In this document: positions 43,068 through 54,429 of the stretch, in pieces
Position numbering within the stretch: position 1 is the first letter of the stretch
How the letters are laid out: each line of letters opens with the position of its first letter
Assembly: GCA_014529385.2 (NCBI GenBank)
Contig: CM043960.1
Coordinates: forward strand, 76,161,910-76,225,909
DNA: 64,000 nt
Reading direction: 5' to 3'
Source: Adiantum capillus-veneris
Lineage: Eukaryota > Streptophyta > Polypodiopsida > Polypodiales > Pteridaceae
Notes under the pieces: generated by a model
Told to the model about the DNA's origin: nothing
Database searches by the model: none
What the model saw: only the letters and a program-made list of their open reading frames with translations
Position numbers and translations under genes: made by a program

Positions 43068-43953
43068 GTGCATCAAAAGTGGATTCCAAAGTCCTCGGTG
43101 AAGACACAACCACCACAAGCACCCTCATACATGGCTCCTAATAAGGATGCAAAGACTCATCTAGGAGGAATACGACCAGAGCAACGAGCCAACAATGCTC
43201 TAATCAATGGGCTAGAAAAGTCCTCCAAGAAACTACCACCCACAAGCAAACAGACAGTAACTTTCCACTACCAACCAAAAAATCAAGGGAAAGTACAAGA
43301 AGTCAACCTTGTTGAGGATAGTAGCGATAGTGATGAATCTTACAACATCCCCTATCATCAACTCAGGCCATCACTATCACCAACCCCTTCAACAACAACC
43401 ATGACAGGTCAAAAGAACAGGACAACAAGTCAAAGCCAAAAAGCTCGACAAATCTGGATACCAAAAAGCCAGATCGGCCAAAAACAGATATGGATCAAGA
43501 AGACAAAGATCTCTAATGACAAATCACAAGATCCAACACCAAAACAAAAACAAGGAAAGCGTGCACGAACGGGTAAGAATATCACAAAATTGCAAGCTTT
43601 AACAACTCAGGTTTGGGCTCCAACGAAGTTGATTCAAGCACGAAAAAAGTCAAGAATTCATTTGGATTCCAAAACAACCATAGTATCAACTTTCAAAGCT
43701 TGAATCCCATCCCCAACCAAGCGTACAAGGGCTGCAACAAAGACCACTGTTGACTCACACAACAAAAAGGTGGATCCCAAAGAAGTCTCTTCAAACACAA
43801 ATGAAGCACGGGCAAGTATGGGTTCCCAAACGAGAGCCAGCAACAAAACAGCCAATAATCGCAAAGAAATGGGTCCCAAAGAAGAACAAAACTGCTGTCA
43901 GTGCATCGCCGCTTGAATTCTTACAATTCTTCCTACGATTACAGTACAATTAG
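43068..43953 (+). pseudogene. W(I/V)PK-repeat region of D
   Basis: Two open frames (43068-43703 and 43750-43953) in different phases, basic and Gln/Thr/Lys-rich. They carry seven or more copies of a W-[IVA]-P-K motif: KWIPKS, IWIPKS, IWIKKT, VWAPTK, RWIPKK, VWVPKR, KWVPKK. The conserved tryptophan across both frames shows it was once one protein-coding stretch. Function unknown. Confidence 0.6.
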
Positions 43954-45650
43954 AAGAGAGCAAGTTGCTTCAATCAAGCAACGATATAGGAGCTTCAAAG
44001 ACCATTACATTGCTTAGAATAGGAAGCCTCGCCCACAAATGCCAATAAGCAAATTGCTTATACCCACATCTTGCACAACATAAATCTTTTCCATGCATTG
44101 ACTGTGTATGCATAATAGGGCTACATTACAAGGCCTGCATAGGCACAACTTTTAATTGCCCAAGCACAACACATACACTTTGTGATACCCTGTCTCGTAA
44201 AGGATGACTCCAAATAGGAAGGGGGGAGGCATTCTGAATGCGGACCTAACATTATGACTATTAGAGGGAAATGTTTTGTGAGAGGCGTTGAATTTTTGCG
44301 TTTTGCTGTGATAAATTTTTGACGAAATTTAGAGTATATGCCCTCATAGTAGTGTTACAGAGGAGTATGGGGACAAAATCCATATATGAGCCCCTAGGGA
44401 CATGTGTATAGTGTACATAGCATTTAGATTTCTATTTGAATGATTTTTCTTTTGTTAAGTTTTTTTAAAAGATTTTCTTTGTTTATTATTAAGAAAAAAT
44501 AAAAAAGTCCATAATCCACATGAAGAAAAGACTGACGAGAGGCCTGAGCACTACAAAGAGATGAAGGTATAGGAAAACGATGAAACTTCATGAAGTATGT
44601 CTCAGCAACCACTACAACAGCCGAAGAACTTATCACAAAGCAGTGTCAACAAGCAACCGACAAGTCATAAAAGTTAGAGTCGAGTAGCTAAGCCACAAAA
44701 TGAGTGAGGTGTTAGTCCCAAAGCTTCAAGTAATATTCTTTGTGGTCTAAGCGTCTTAGCTATTCTAGGTACTGCTCAAGCTGGAAGAGTTGAGCATATT
44801 TACATCGTGTCGCTCATGCTGGTATAGGTGAGCAAAAGAGTCGAAGTCTAAGTACTTAAGTCTGGTGAAGTGAAGGAGAAGGGCCAAAAGACACTCACGT
44901 ACTGAGCACAGTGAGATACGAGTGGAGAAACTTCTACATCGACAACCCTTCTTGGAAAGGTGGAAGCTATTGAGACATCTTCTGATGTCACATGTGCTAC
45001 ATTTATTCCTCGAAACACCCATCATCTCCTTCTTTCACATGGCATGCTTTTGTTGACAAATTTCTCATATGCATATAGAGTGTCCTATAATTGGCACTTG
45101 CATTAGGCACTCTTTCCGTGTTTCACCCAAGCACTCACCTTTCATGAACATGTACTTCACGTTCAACTGCTCAACTCCAATAAGAGCGTATACCAAAGAC
45201 ATTTTTTTTCCCACCGGGTTTTTTTCCCTTTGGTCATCCAGGTTTTAGACCCTAATCTAAAGACACCTATCACCATCCTCTTGTACATATTCCTTCTACA
45301 TCAACAATAAGGAAATGCTACTCAAATCAATTGACAAATGAATTGGAGCACCAATTTCAGATCATAGCATACTTCTCGTCAATGGCGAGTCGAAGAATGG
45401 CCTACAATGACAAAGCTGTAGACAACACTAACAACATGATTGCACAGGAACAAAGAAGTCCCCAATGAAGAAGAGCAGACATAAAAGTAATCAGAGGATC
45501 TCAAAAGATGAATGGTTATGATGATAGATGTCCGCTCTAATGGATCATAGTTCTTGTTGTGCAACAGATGAAGCCAAAACGACAGCAAAGACCACATCGC
45601 CATCGAAAATCAGGTCATGTCGGGGACGACATGAACGCGGAAGGGGGGAG
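43954..45650 (+). other. Non-coding 3' region of D with polypurine tract
   Basis: No credible ORF in either direction. A CCACCGGGTTTTTTTCCC stretch at about 45213 is of a type seen ahead of LTRs in plant elements. The last 12 bases (45639-45650) are the purine-rich plus-strand primer. Confidence 0.75.
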
Positions 45651-46607
45651 TGTTGACCGTTGGGTCAACAACACAACATAACTCAAGTTTCGTACCAAAG
45701 TCTTATCTTTTGTGAGTTATGAAATGCTGCGGATTATGGCTATAAACGTCATTTGTAATGAGTAGTTATTCTAGTTTCAGAAGCCAGGGTGCAATGGCAC
45801 TTCCAGATTGTAAATGCAAAGCCATTTGACCCTTTCAACCCCATTTTTGGTTAAACCTAAGGTAGCCTTAGTATATAAGGACCTAGGTCATTTTGTAAAA
45901 GAAAGACTTTTAATCATAATCAAAACTTTAGCGCTGCCGTCTACTGTGTGTGAGAGAGAAAGAGAGTGACCGTGAGCTTTATCCTCTCGCTACGCCCGGC
46001 TCGCTCAACACATTGGAGATCCGACTGCACCATTGTTGTAGGCTTGAAGAGAGCTACGCGACAACGCCAAGCATTCCATGCGAGACGAAGCGCACACGCC
46101 GACGCATCTACGAGCTATTTGTGGCCGTAAGTGTATCAAACGATGTCTGTTTTCTGCGTGCTAGTAGTCTATAGAATCGTGGCAACCTAAGCTACGCATA
46201 GGTACTCATAAATTTCAGTTTTGGGCACTTTCAAAATTCAGCTCTGTCATCCTACGCATTTTCCGTAGATGGTTTAGAGTGAGGGTTTTGAGTGTAGAAG
46301 CTTAGGGACAGGTGTATCCTAGTGAAGGGATGGTGTTCCTTAAGTTTCGTACGAATCTTGCATGATTAGGTGAGTTACCTTCCATATGTGTGTATATGGC
46401 TAGGTGGTGTAGTTGAGGGCAGTGAGGTTCTTGATTGTGGTTTAGTTGGCCTTTCAGAGTGTTGTATGTGTAGGATGGTCTCAACCTGACAAGCTAAAGA
46501 GATTTCCTCCGTGTGCCTATCGTGTCATCTGTGTCCTCGATTGACATTATGTTGATCTAGGTAGTGTTTACATGCACTTCATGGGTGTGTGAGTCGCTCC
46601 TCCAACA
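45651..46607 (+). repeat. 3' LTR of D
   Basis: 957 bp, TGTTGACC...CCAACA, homologous to the 5' LTR with roughly ten differences in the first ~175 bases. Confidence 0.95.
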
Positions 46608-46612
46608 ATGGG
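46608..46612. repeat. Target-site duplication of D (right), ATGGG
   Basis: Repeats 35049-35053. It is followed by 225 bp of unassigned DNA before R copy 2. Confidence 0.95.
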
Positions 46613-46837
46613 TGGGTAGATTTGGATTAACCTGCTACTTAAAACCGATTGAACTAGAAGACTACAATAGTCATGAGTAGGAATCCAATCTAAGGTCATG
46701 GAGAGACCACCTAACACCTGTCAACCAGTCAAGGAATTATAGACAGTGGGTCACTCAAAGCCTAAAGACAAGAAAAATCCAAAGCTAGCTTCCTGGTCCA
46801 CCCAGTTTCCCGGGAGGGCCTGGAGTTTAGAGGTGAG

Positions 46838-49388
46838 TGTAGCTGTTTTAATTATAATACATAACACACCAAATGAACAAGATGTTCAAAAAGACGACTA
46901 GGTAAAGATGTCTAGACAGAGATAAGTACAGAAACAACTCACTCTTTGATTCATAACTGTACAACATAATAAGAATTAAGTATCATTCCAAATGAGTCTG
47001 TACAAAGGTATCAGAACTATCCCAATTGGATCATCAAGTGTTTTCAAAGTCAGACTGCAGCAAGCTAAACCTTTTTAAGCCAAGATAGAATTCTCACCTG
47101 CATCCATACAGTCAAGACAACAGATATGTTAGACTTGGCTATGTACGGCACGCTTCAAAGAACCTATCAGTTGTTATCCATGTCAAACTTAAAAATTATT
47201 ATACTAGCTATTGTCCTCTACAAAGTAATCCTACCAGAATTGCTTCATATGTTAAAGAAGTTCTTCTTTTAAAATAGCCTTTTATTGTGAGAGGAAGTCG
47301 ACTACTCCATATCCTCCTGGAATTTCTTAAGTTTAAACATTGTATAAAAAAAGACTCAGTTTTAGGTCAGGCTTAGTTAAACCAGTAATCATTTACTTTT
47401 GCAATAGGCCTGCCACCTATCACCACCCATGTAAGTACCATACATAGACTTTTTTGATATCAAAATAGCAGCTGGATTAATCTGCCCACAAAGTATCAGT
47501 CAGAGTCACAAAAAATGGAGCTTATTCTCAATGGTAAAAAATGCTTTCAAGACATCCCTTAATCCGTGCCACAACGAACCACCAATAAGGTATAACACCA
47601 AAAAGTTTTTCGATAGATTTTTACTCAAGCAAGCCCGAAGTATCATTATCCAGATTTAAGCCATAGTTTGGCCAGAAAAATACAACCAGATGTAGTGAAA
47701 AAAAGGGGGCAAATTTATCCCAACAAACTAAGTAACAAGCTGAAGATACAAAATTTGGCTACAACCACTTATACTCAAACCAGACCAGATCAGTAACGAG
47801 GCTAGATCAGAATTTTAAGCCAATTCTCTTTAAAACCAGATTATGTATACGGTCAAACCAGAAAAAAGCCAAACCATACTCTTAGTATATGGCAGCAAGC
47901 TGCATGTCAGATTCGTTGCAAGTCAAGGTCAATATGACAAAGTCAAGCCAGGTCAGCAAGGAGAAAAAGAATCTAAAAAACAGCCCAGAGCAGTATAAGC
48001 CAGAGCCAATGATGTACCAATCAGAACCAGAGCCAATGATGTACCAATGATGTACTAGTATTTGGCTAATTTGAAGATATTAAACCGGGAAAGAGTCAAA
48101 GGAATATGCCATGGAAACCTCATGAGATACAACACATCATCCTTTATATAGTCATAGTTATTTTTTAGAAGTATCATCAAGTATTAGATCCGTTTTTCTC
48201 AGCCAGATTTTCTGCAAATTTTATGTATTATAACCAGATAGACAATTGCAAACTTCCAAACTCAGCTTTTGGCAGCATAACCAACAATGCTACCATACTC
48301 ACCGTAAGTATCAAGTTTAATGCAAAAAGCACCAATGTTTCCATTATAAGCCACTATTTTAGAGATTGCATAGAGTAATATCTAAAGAAAAGTGAGCAGG
48401 AGAGAAGCCCTCACATAAAACCAGTTAATTTTTCAAGTTAAAAAAACCCAGCAGCATTTCCAAGAAGTTTCTTGTACTATGTTCAAGCCCAAAAATGAAA
48501 TATCATCCTCAAGTAGCATCCCTTAGTCCAGCAATGTACCACAAGAATGTTATCTAAACCATTTTGTTCAGTCAAGCCCAATTGAATGGGAAGGAAAAAG
48601 CCAACTCTGCCTAAGTGAGTAGTCCAGAGAGAAGAATGTTTATTAATCTAATTAGGGGAGAGAAGAATGTTTCGTAGTCCAGAGAGAAGAATGTTCTCTC
48701 CAAAGTGCCAGGGGAGACCAAGTCTAAGTGAAGGGAAGCACCCCTCACCTTATATAGTGGAAGAGGCCATAGATGCCACAATTATGGAGGTGCAGGAGAC
48801 GCTTAGCATAGGAGGGTAGGATGCACTTTGAATCATAGCAAGCAGTTGAAGGCCCAGAGTCGGGTCAAGCCACTCATCCTTCGATCGGGATGTATTGCGT
48901 CGCTTTATGAGTGGAAAGGGAAGAGACTAGCCTCGACAGAGTATACTACCAATAATGCAGAGCGTATCCGAGAGGGGAGCCTAGCACTTATAGGTTTAGA
49001 GAATTTTTTTAAAAAAAGGACTTCTCCCACTGGGCCCAAGTTCCAATAGACTAGTTAATACTAACCCAAGTAAACCAAGTGAAGTTAACTCTACAAGGGG
49101 TTGCACCCACCAAGATAAATTTCTTTGTGGTATTCATTTAGCCATGCTAATCAAGATAGCATAGTAGGCTAGCAACAATGAAATCAAGTACCATTTTTGA
49201 GTTTTACCTACCCAAGGTGGAAATCTTTAAGCTATGAGTAGGCTGCTTGTACTAGAGCAACAGAGGCTTAGTCTAACTGCCAGAAGTGTGTTGGGTACAG
49301 TGTTTACCAACAAACATGGTTAGGGTAGTAAAACGAATAGGTAGAGTTAGTGTTACCAAAACTAGCTACCCTGGTTAGTTGTAGTGAC

Positions 49389-49483
<95 letters not shown>

Positions 49484-49669
49484 ACCATAGCAAAAGATAG
49501 CAGTTAATTATTATGTAAAGCATAAGGTAAAACCCATATAAGGCAACAACTCAAAACAACTTCGAGTGCAACTGGTTGGACGCCACATTTTGTAGCCAGA
49601 TATAGTGATTCAGGACACAATCAGAGCCCCCCAGATGCTATCAAGGTCAGATGTTGAGTTGCTGTGACA
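46838..49669. repeat. Repeat R copy 2, without B and CACTA
   Basis: 2832 bp, colinear with R copy 1. It shows the unoccupied B target (GCAGCA, 47057-47062) and the unoccupied CACTA target (AAG, 47997-47999). A GT/GA microsatellite lies at 49391-49480. No coding sequence was recognised. Confidence 0.92.
49391..49480. repeat. (GT)n(GA)n microsatellite
   Basis: About 35 nt of GT followed by about 55 nt of GA. The matching place in R copy 1 (26853-26888) has only GT with one GAGA. Confidence 0.96.
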
Positions 49670-49671
49670 AA

Positions 49672-49673
<2 letters not shown>

Positions 49674-49713
<40 letters not shown>

Positions 49714-49720
49714 GTGCGCA
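49674..49720. repeat. 47-nt alternating purine-pyrimidine tract
   Basis: A GT run passes without interruption into GCGCGCATGCGCGTGCGCA. Perfect alternation of this kind is a classical candidate for left-handed Z-DNA. Confidence 0.93.
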
Positions 49721-49915
49721 AGAAAAGGGGTTGTATTCCGTGTACAAGAGAGACCTATGGAGATGCTCAATGACCTATCATACAGAGGAAGTACAAAAGC
49801 AAGATAACCATGTGAGGGTTATCTAAAACTCAAGTCGGCCAATAGGATGAGCGCCACTAGGGTGGTACATAATGCCATATCATGTGACCATGGGCTTGAC
49901 TAAAAGAACTGTAGA

Positions 49916-50224
49916 TCATGCCCATGTGTGGAGAAAGGCACATCTACGTTGCTCTGCTACCTTGGAGGAGCTTGTTGAAGTATCCCACATGGTGGATGGA
50001 GGTTGGATGTAAGGAGCCCAAAATGTGAGCACAACAAGCCTTCCACATGGATGTTGCAAATCGTAGTGAAAACTATGTCTCGTCGGTAAAAGTCTAAATG
50101 GTGACCTACATCTGGAATCATCTATAAAGTGCATGGTCTTTATCCCAAGGAAGCAAACATGAAGATTGGATCTGTTGGCAAGCCCTCGAAGAAGGTGTGT
50201 GAACCCAAAAATTGCAAAATCCAT
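49916..50224 (-). pseudogene. Possible C-terminal region of the LINE
   Basis: 102 codons with a basic, aromatic-rich composition. It occupies the position of the cysteine-rich end of plant L1 proteins, but the cysteine pattern is poor. It is listed because order and strand fit. Confidence 0.3.
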
Positions 50225-51469
50225 GCAACTACCCCCACGTCACAAACCCATCATGTATGCCCACTCTAATCAACAAACAACAAACGGCCCTCCACATTGA
50301 CTGAGCATACGGACAAACCTAGAAATGGTGCCTCAAAGACTCAAGGTGTTGATTACATTGTCGACAAGTCAGGTCATGGGTAGTGACTACATACAATCCT
50401 AAATGTGTTGTGATCCACATGAAATAACATATCCTGCGGGGGCTAATCTTGAGGGTTCAAAATGCATGATCAATATTTTTGCTGAAAAGCAGGGGGGATG
50501 CATTGATCTTGCCATACCTCTGATTGGCACGGATGGTGAGGTGGATCTTGAGATTGTAGTAGCAGTCTCCTTCCAAGGGAGAGTAAGGATAAGGGGCCCC
50601 ATCAGGCTACAACAAAGGCCACTGCCATTCACCATGATCCCAATCCAATTCAACTAGGGATTTTTCTTTCCAAGTCAATCTCCAAAGTGGAGCCTTCTTA
50701 ATAGTGAAAATAGGGTCAACCCATGATCACGAAAGATCATACCACTCTAATAGGCTACCAATGAACATCTAGCTGTTGATCAGGTGGTACCTCTCCCTGA
50801 CACTCCAATTTGATGTGATGGTCATGATGGCCAATCTCCGCAATGTTGAATGCAAGAGTCCCGTCCAATCCTGATGAGGAGGTAAAATAGTATATCTCCC
50901 AATGTAGCCATGCTAGTCAACAATAATGGGCTCATTTATCTCTCTCATACAAGTAACAACTTCTCTATGAATCCCATGGATAGCACCAATGACTTATGCA
51001 CCAACCAAGGAAGCATCTGACTGATGGTGTAAGAAGCCTATCAAGCCATCATCCCATCAAGCCCAATCAATGTGGGTCCTATTGCCTAGCTGACATCCTT
51101 CTAAATTTGTCACATATGCATTCCATACAAGTGGCTACCTTGCGACCTCCTCTACATAAGAAGGTGTGTGTCAAATTAGAGCGGAGTGCAATTCCTTCCA
51201 AATCCGTAGCAAACAATACATAAATGGTGAAAATCTTACATATCCAAAGATGAATCTGCCTTGCAATCTCCTCTACACAAGAAGGTGGGTGTCATATCAG
51301 AGGAGAGTGCAATTCCTTCTAAATCCATACTATAAACAATACATAATTGGTGGAATTGTTACATATCCAAAGATGCATCTGTAAAGATGAATCTGATGGT
51401 ATCCATAGCGTCGACAGTATCCATAGACCCAAAACGAGGAGAGGCGCGTGAAAAATCATGGTGTAGAAA

Positions 51470-51760
51470 CTATTTCCAAGGATGATCCCCAAGAAACAAT
51501 CTGTGTACAATGAGCTTGACAAGCAATGCCTCGCTTTGCATCTTTGGATCAATAATCCCCAATCCTCCCTCCTCTCTAGGCAATGTAATAGTGTCCCAAT
51601 GAATAGATCCATCTAATTCACCCCACATAAAGTTGTGCTCTAGGCATCTCAAGTGGGCCATGAAGCTTGAGTGAAGAGTCATGCAGGAGATGAAAAACCA
51701 AGCTATGGCAAGAAGTACTCGACTCACCACAAGGGCTCTATTAGCCGAAGACAAATGCAA
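51470..51760 (-). pseudogene. LINE RT thumb / post-RT block
   Basis: Contains LSSANRALVVSRVLLAIAWF, NFMWGELDGSIHWDTITLPR and EEGGLGIIDPKMQSEALLVK, a highly characteristic plant L1 sequence downstream of the RT palm. Confidence 0.85.
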
Positions 51761-51907
51761 GGAAGACCAATGGCAAAGTTTCCCCCTGATATACTGTAAA
51801 ATTAGCTCAAACTACTGCTCAATAGATAATTTAATGTCAACGTAGAGACCCAAATATCTACAAGTCTGTCCACTAGGTAGCCAAGTGAAATTATCCTACA
51901 CACCCCA

Positions 51908-52448
51908 TTAACAATACTCATCAACTCTTAGAAGAAAACCAAAAGGCTTGTGCCAGTTGATGAGAGCACCATTGGTGAAGCAAAAGATAGTCAAAGCATT
52001 CCATAGCCTGTCCAAGGTGGGTATGTCATAGCACACAAAGAGCATAGTGTCATCTACATACTCTTGATCCAACAAGTCTGCCAAGCCATCCAAAGGCAGA
52101 GTGAGACCTCTCAATTGTGGTATCTTGTAGCATAAGAATAGTGACATGGCCTCAGCTAAGAATAGAAAGAAGTAAGCTACAAGCGGGCATCCATGCCTAT
52201 CTAAACGTGACAGAAGGAACCGTTGTCCAATGTGGCCTCTAATTGCGACAACATTGGAGGTAGTGAGATATAGTGTAGCCACACGTCTGTACCATCATGT
52301 AGAAACCCATCCTCTGTATACTGCCCTCTAAGAAGCCCCAATCTACTCGATTATAGGTCTTCCCTAAATTGAGAAGCATTAAAACTATTGGTTGGTCAAA
52401 CTGTTGAGCCCACTCAATTGCCTCATAAAATGTGAAGAAGTTTTCCAA
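51908..52448 (-). pseudogene. LINE RT palm with YVDD
   Basis: Two frames. 52448-52239 has EAIEWAQQFDQPIVLMLLNL and YNRVDWGFL (motif A region; the expected first Asp is replaced by Asn in LLNLGKTYNRVDW). 52282-51908 has HGCPLVAYFFLFLAEAMSLF (motif B) and QEYVDDTMLFV (motif C with both Asp). Confidence 0.87.
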
Positions 52449-52772
52449 AATGCATGCACAAATGCGAGCAAATATCTAAGATGTGAGAGTGATTGACCTT
52501 CATTGTTGAAGGGACGATGCATCTCCTCCTTTCAATATAAGAGAAATGAGGCTCCAACACATAGTGGTAGGCACTTCTCCTTTGTCAAAGATGTGCTACA
52601 AGCTAGAAAACATTATGAGACTAAGTATATTCCAAACTGCAAGAAAAAGTGTTGTCAACCCATCCTCTCCATGACAAGATGTGCCATCTAGGCCATTTAC
52701 TGTGTCATGCATTGTGAATGGGGCTAGGAGAGTGTGGCACATAACCTCTATAACCACACGCTAAACGTGAGA

Positions 52773-53087
52773 CTAAACCTTCTCTCTAGCATGCAAAATA
52801 CCATGATTCAATTGATCTACAGTAAACAAGTGCTCAAAGCAGTCTAAAGCTATGTCAAGGACCTCATCAAGATCCGTGTGCAACCTGTTCGTAGTATCTC
52901 GTAAGGCCCTAATAGAAGTCCCCTTGCTATGCACCCTAGAATATGCGAAGAAATCCTTATTCATCCTATCCGCTTTGGAGATCCATATCGATACCAAAGC
53001 ATGATAGGTGAATTCAAATGTCTCAATTTGAATGTGACTAAGTGTTTCTCTAGTGTCCAGCTCGCGCTCACCTAAAAAAGTTATCAA
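52773..53087 (-). pseudogene. LINE endonuclease-RT linker
   Basis: Includes ISKADRMNKDFFAYSRVHSK followed by IRALRD, the segment before the RT in plant L1 ORF2, in which the usual pattern is D-x-N-(S/T)-K-(F/Y)-F. Confidence 0.75.
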
Positions 53088-53442
53088 AATGAATGCTCAT
53101 ATAGCTCTTATTCTCTACAGAACATAGGTCGTTGCCTCTTTGTAACAACCGCCTATTGTCAAGCCTGAGAGGACGTAGTGATCCATGTAGCCGAAAGGTT
53201 TGTTGGATCTTCAAAACTACTATGCGACCAAGCCTCTTGAATCGTCCAAGGCAAAGAGATATCCTGTAACACTGATTCAGAGATGTGTGATCCTTGTTTA
53301 GGCATAGAGGAAGTCTTAAATCTCAAATGCAATGCCAAATCATATCTCCGTGAGATGTAACCAAGATGTCAATGTGAAATTGATATAGCACTCTAGAAAG
53401 CGACTTGACTATCTCTTGAAGCCCCACATAAACTGCAATCTC

Positions 53443-54186
53443 CTAACTATCATAGAGCACTATAGCATGCAGAATCATAATTGTCCATGAGATGTTGCCC
53501 AAATGCCAATGTATAATTGATCTAGTCACTCCAACAAGTGACTTAACTATCTCCTGAAGCCTCACATAAACTACAAGGACTGCATAGTGCAGGACAACGA
53601 TGGGGCATGCCAGACATATATACCACAAACCACATAGAGAAACATGTCCCAAGCATCTCTCTAACATGGCATGACAAATGGCAAAGGGTGGTTGTACTAC
53701 GCACCAATTCTTAGAAGTCTCTACGCTATTGAAATCAGTCACAATCCATGTATCCACAATAGGCAATACATCTACAATCTAATGATAGAACTCCACTCTT
53801 GCCTGGGGTGAAGTGGGGGCATTGATACACATTATACATAACATGGAGTCATCAATATCTAGATTAATTCACATCACTTCACCTTGGACCAATGTACGAT
53901 GGTCGCGAGCACAATGCCACCACCTTGGGCCCACAAAAATGCATACACCATTGCTAGAATAGTGCTGGCCTATCGTGGTTTCCCAAAAAGTATAAGAATC
54001 CCCAGGCAATAACTTACCACATCTATGGTAATTTTCCATACATAGCTTATGCTCTTGTACAAGAAGTATATCCACATCTCGATCTAGGTGAGAATGTAGA
54101 TCTCTGCAAAGAAAAATCTATCTTGGACTGCTGATTCTAGTGTGATGCAACCATTGATACTCCAGGTAACTATATGCAAGTCCACA
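53443..54186 (-). pseudogene. LINE endonuclease domain relics
   Basis: APE-type endonuclease in three broken pieces: VTWSING at about 54165 (catalytic Asn region), DILLVQEHK at 54075 (catalytic Glu) with a later GVCIFVGP, and WIVTDFNSVET at 53766 (the DFN motif). Nicking of target DNA would be its role; it is inactive here through stops and shifts. Confidence 0.8.
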
Positions 54187-54429
54187 TGACAAACAATAAG
54201 ATAAAAATTAACGTCGGATGCATAACTTGTATTTGGAGCTTCTTTGAGTCAATGCATGGGAAGGGAGAGTACAACGATGCAGGCGCTTGTGTGAAGCGCG
54301 TGCTATGTCGATATCTACTTTGGTGGGATAGTGTACGATTTACAGATGCTAAATAGGTTGTGCAATGGTGCTCATGGCACATGGCATGTGACTCATATGT
54401 AGCCGGTGGACGCTTAGCGAGGAGGTTCT

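Larger units (their letters stand above)
35054..46607 (+). mobile_element. Athila-like Ty3/gypsy retroelement D (gag-protease only)
   Basis: 11,554 bp between perfect ATGGG duplications. 5' LTR 35054-36014, PBS 36016-36033 of the tRNA-Asp type typical of Athila elements, leader 36034-39016 with a palindrome array, gag 39017-40879, gag-protease continuation to 43005, a W(I/V)PK-rich region to 43953, non-coding 43954-45650, purine tract GGAAGGGGGGAG, 3' LTR 45651-46607. No reverse transcriptase, RNase H, integrase or chromodomain was found in any frame. The LTRs differ by roughly 5-6% over the part compared by eye, so D is older than A. It is a large non-autonomous element that would depend on a relative for replication. 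Confidence 0.92.
49730..54186 (-). mobile_element. Degenerate L1-type LINE
   Basis: Minus-strand pieces in correct order: an endonuclease start with VTWSING (about 54165), the QEHK block (54075-53869), a WIVTDFNSVET block (53766), an endonuclease-RT linker (53087-52773), RT blocks (52448-51470) and a less certain C-terminal region (50224-49916). Every piece lies in a different frame. No 3' poly(A) or target duplication was found, so the ends are approximate. Confidence 0.82.

Noticed and set aside
50403-50657. 84-codon plus-strand ORF opposite a minus-strand ORF of the same length
   Set aside because: Neither translation matches a family I know. The region lies within the LINE relic and the plus frame is most likely accidental.
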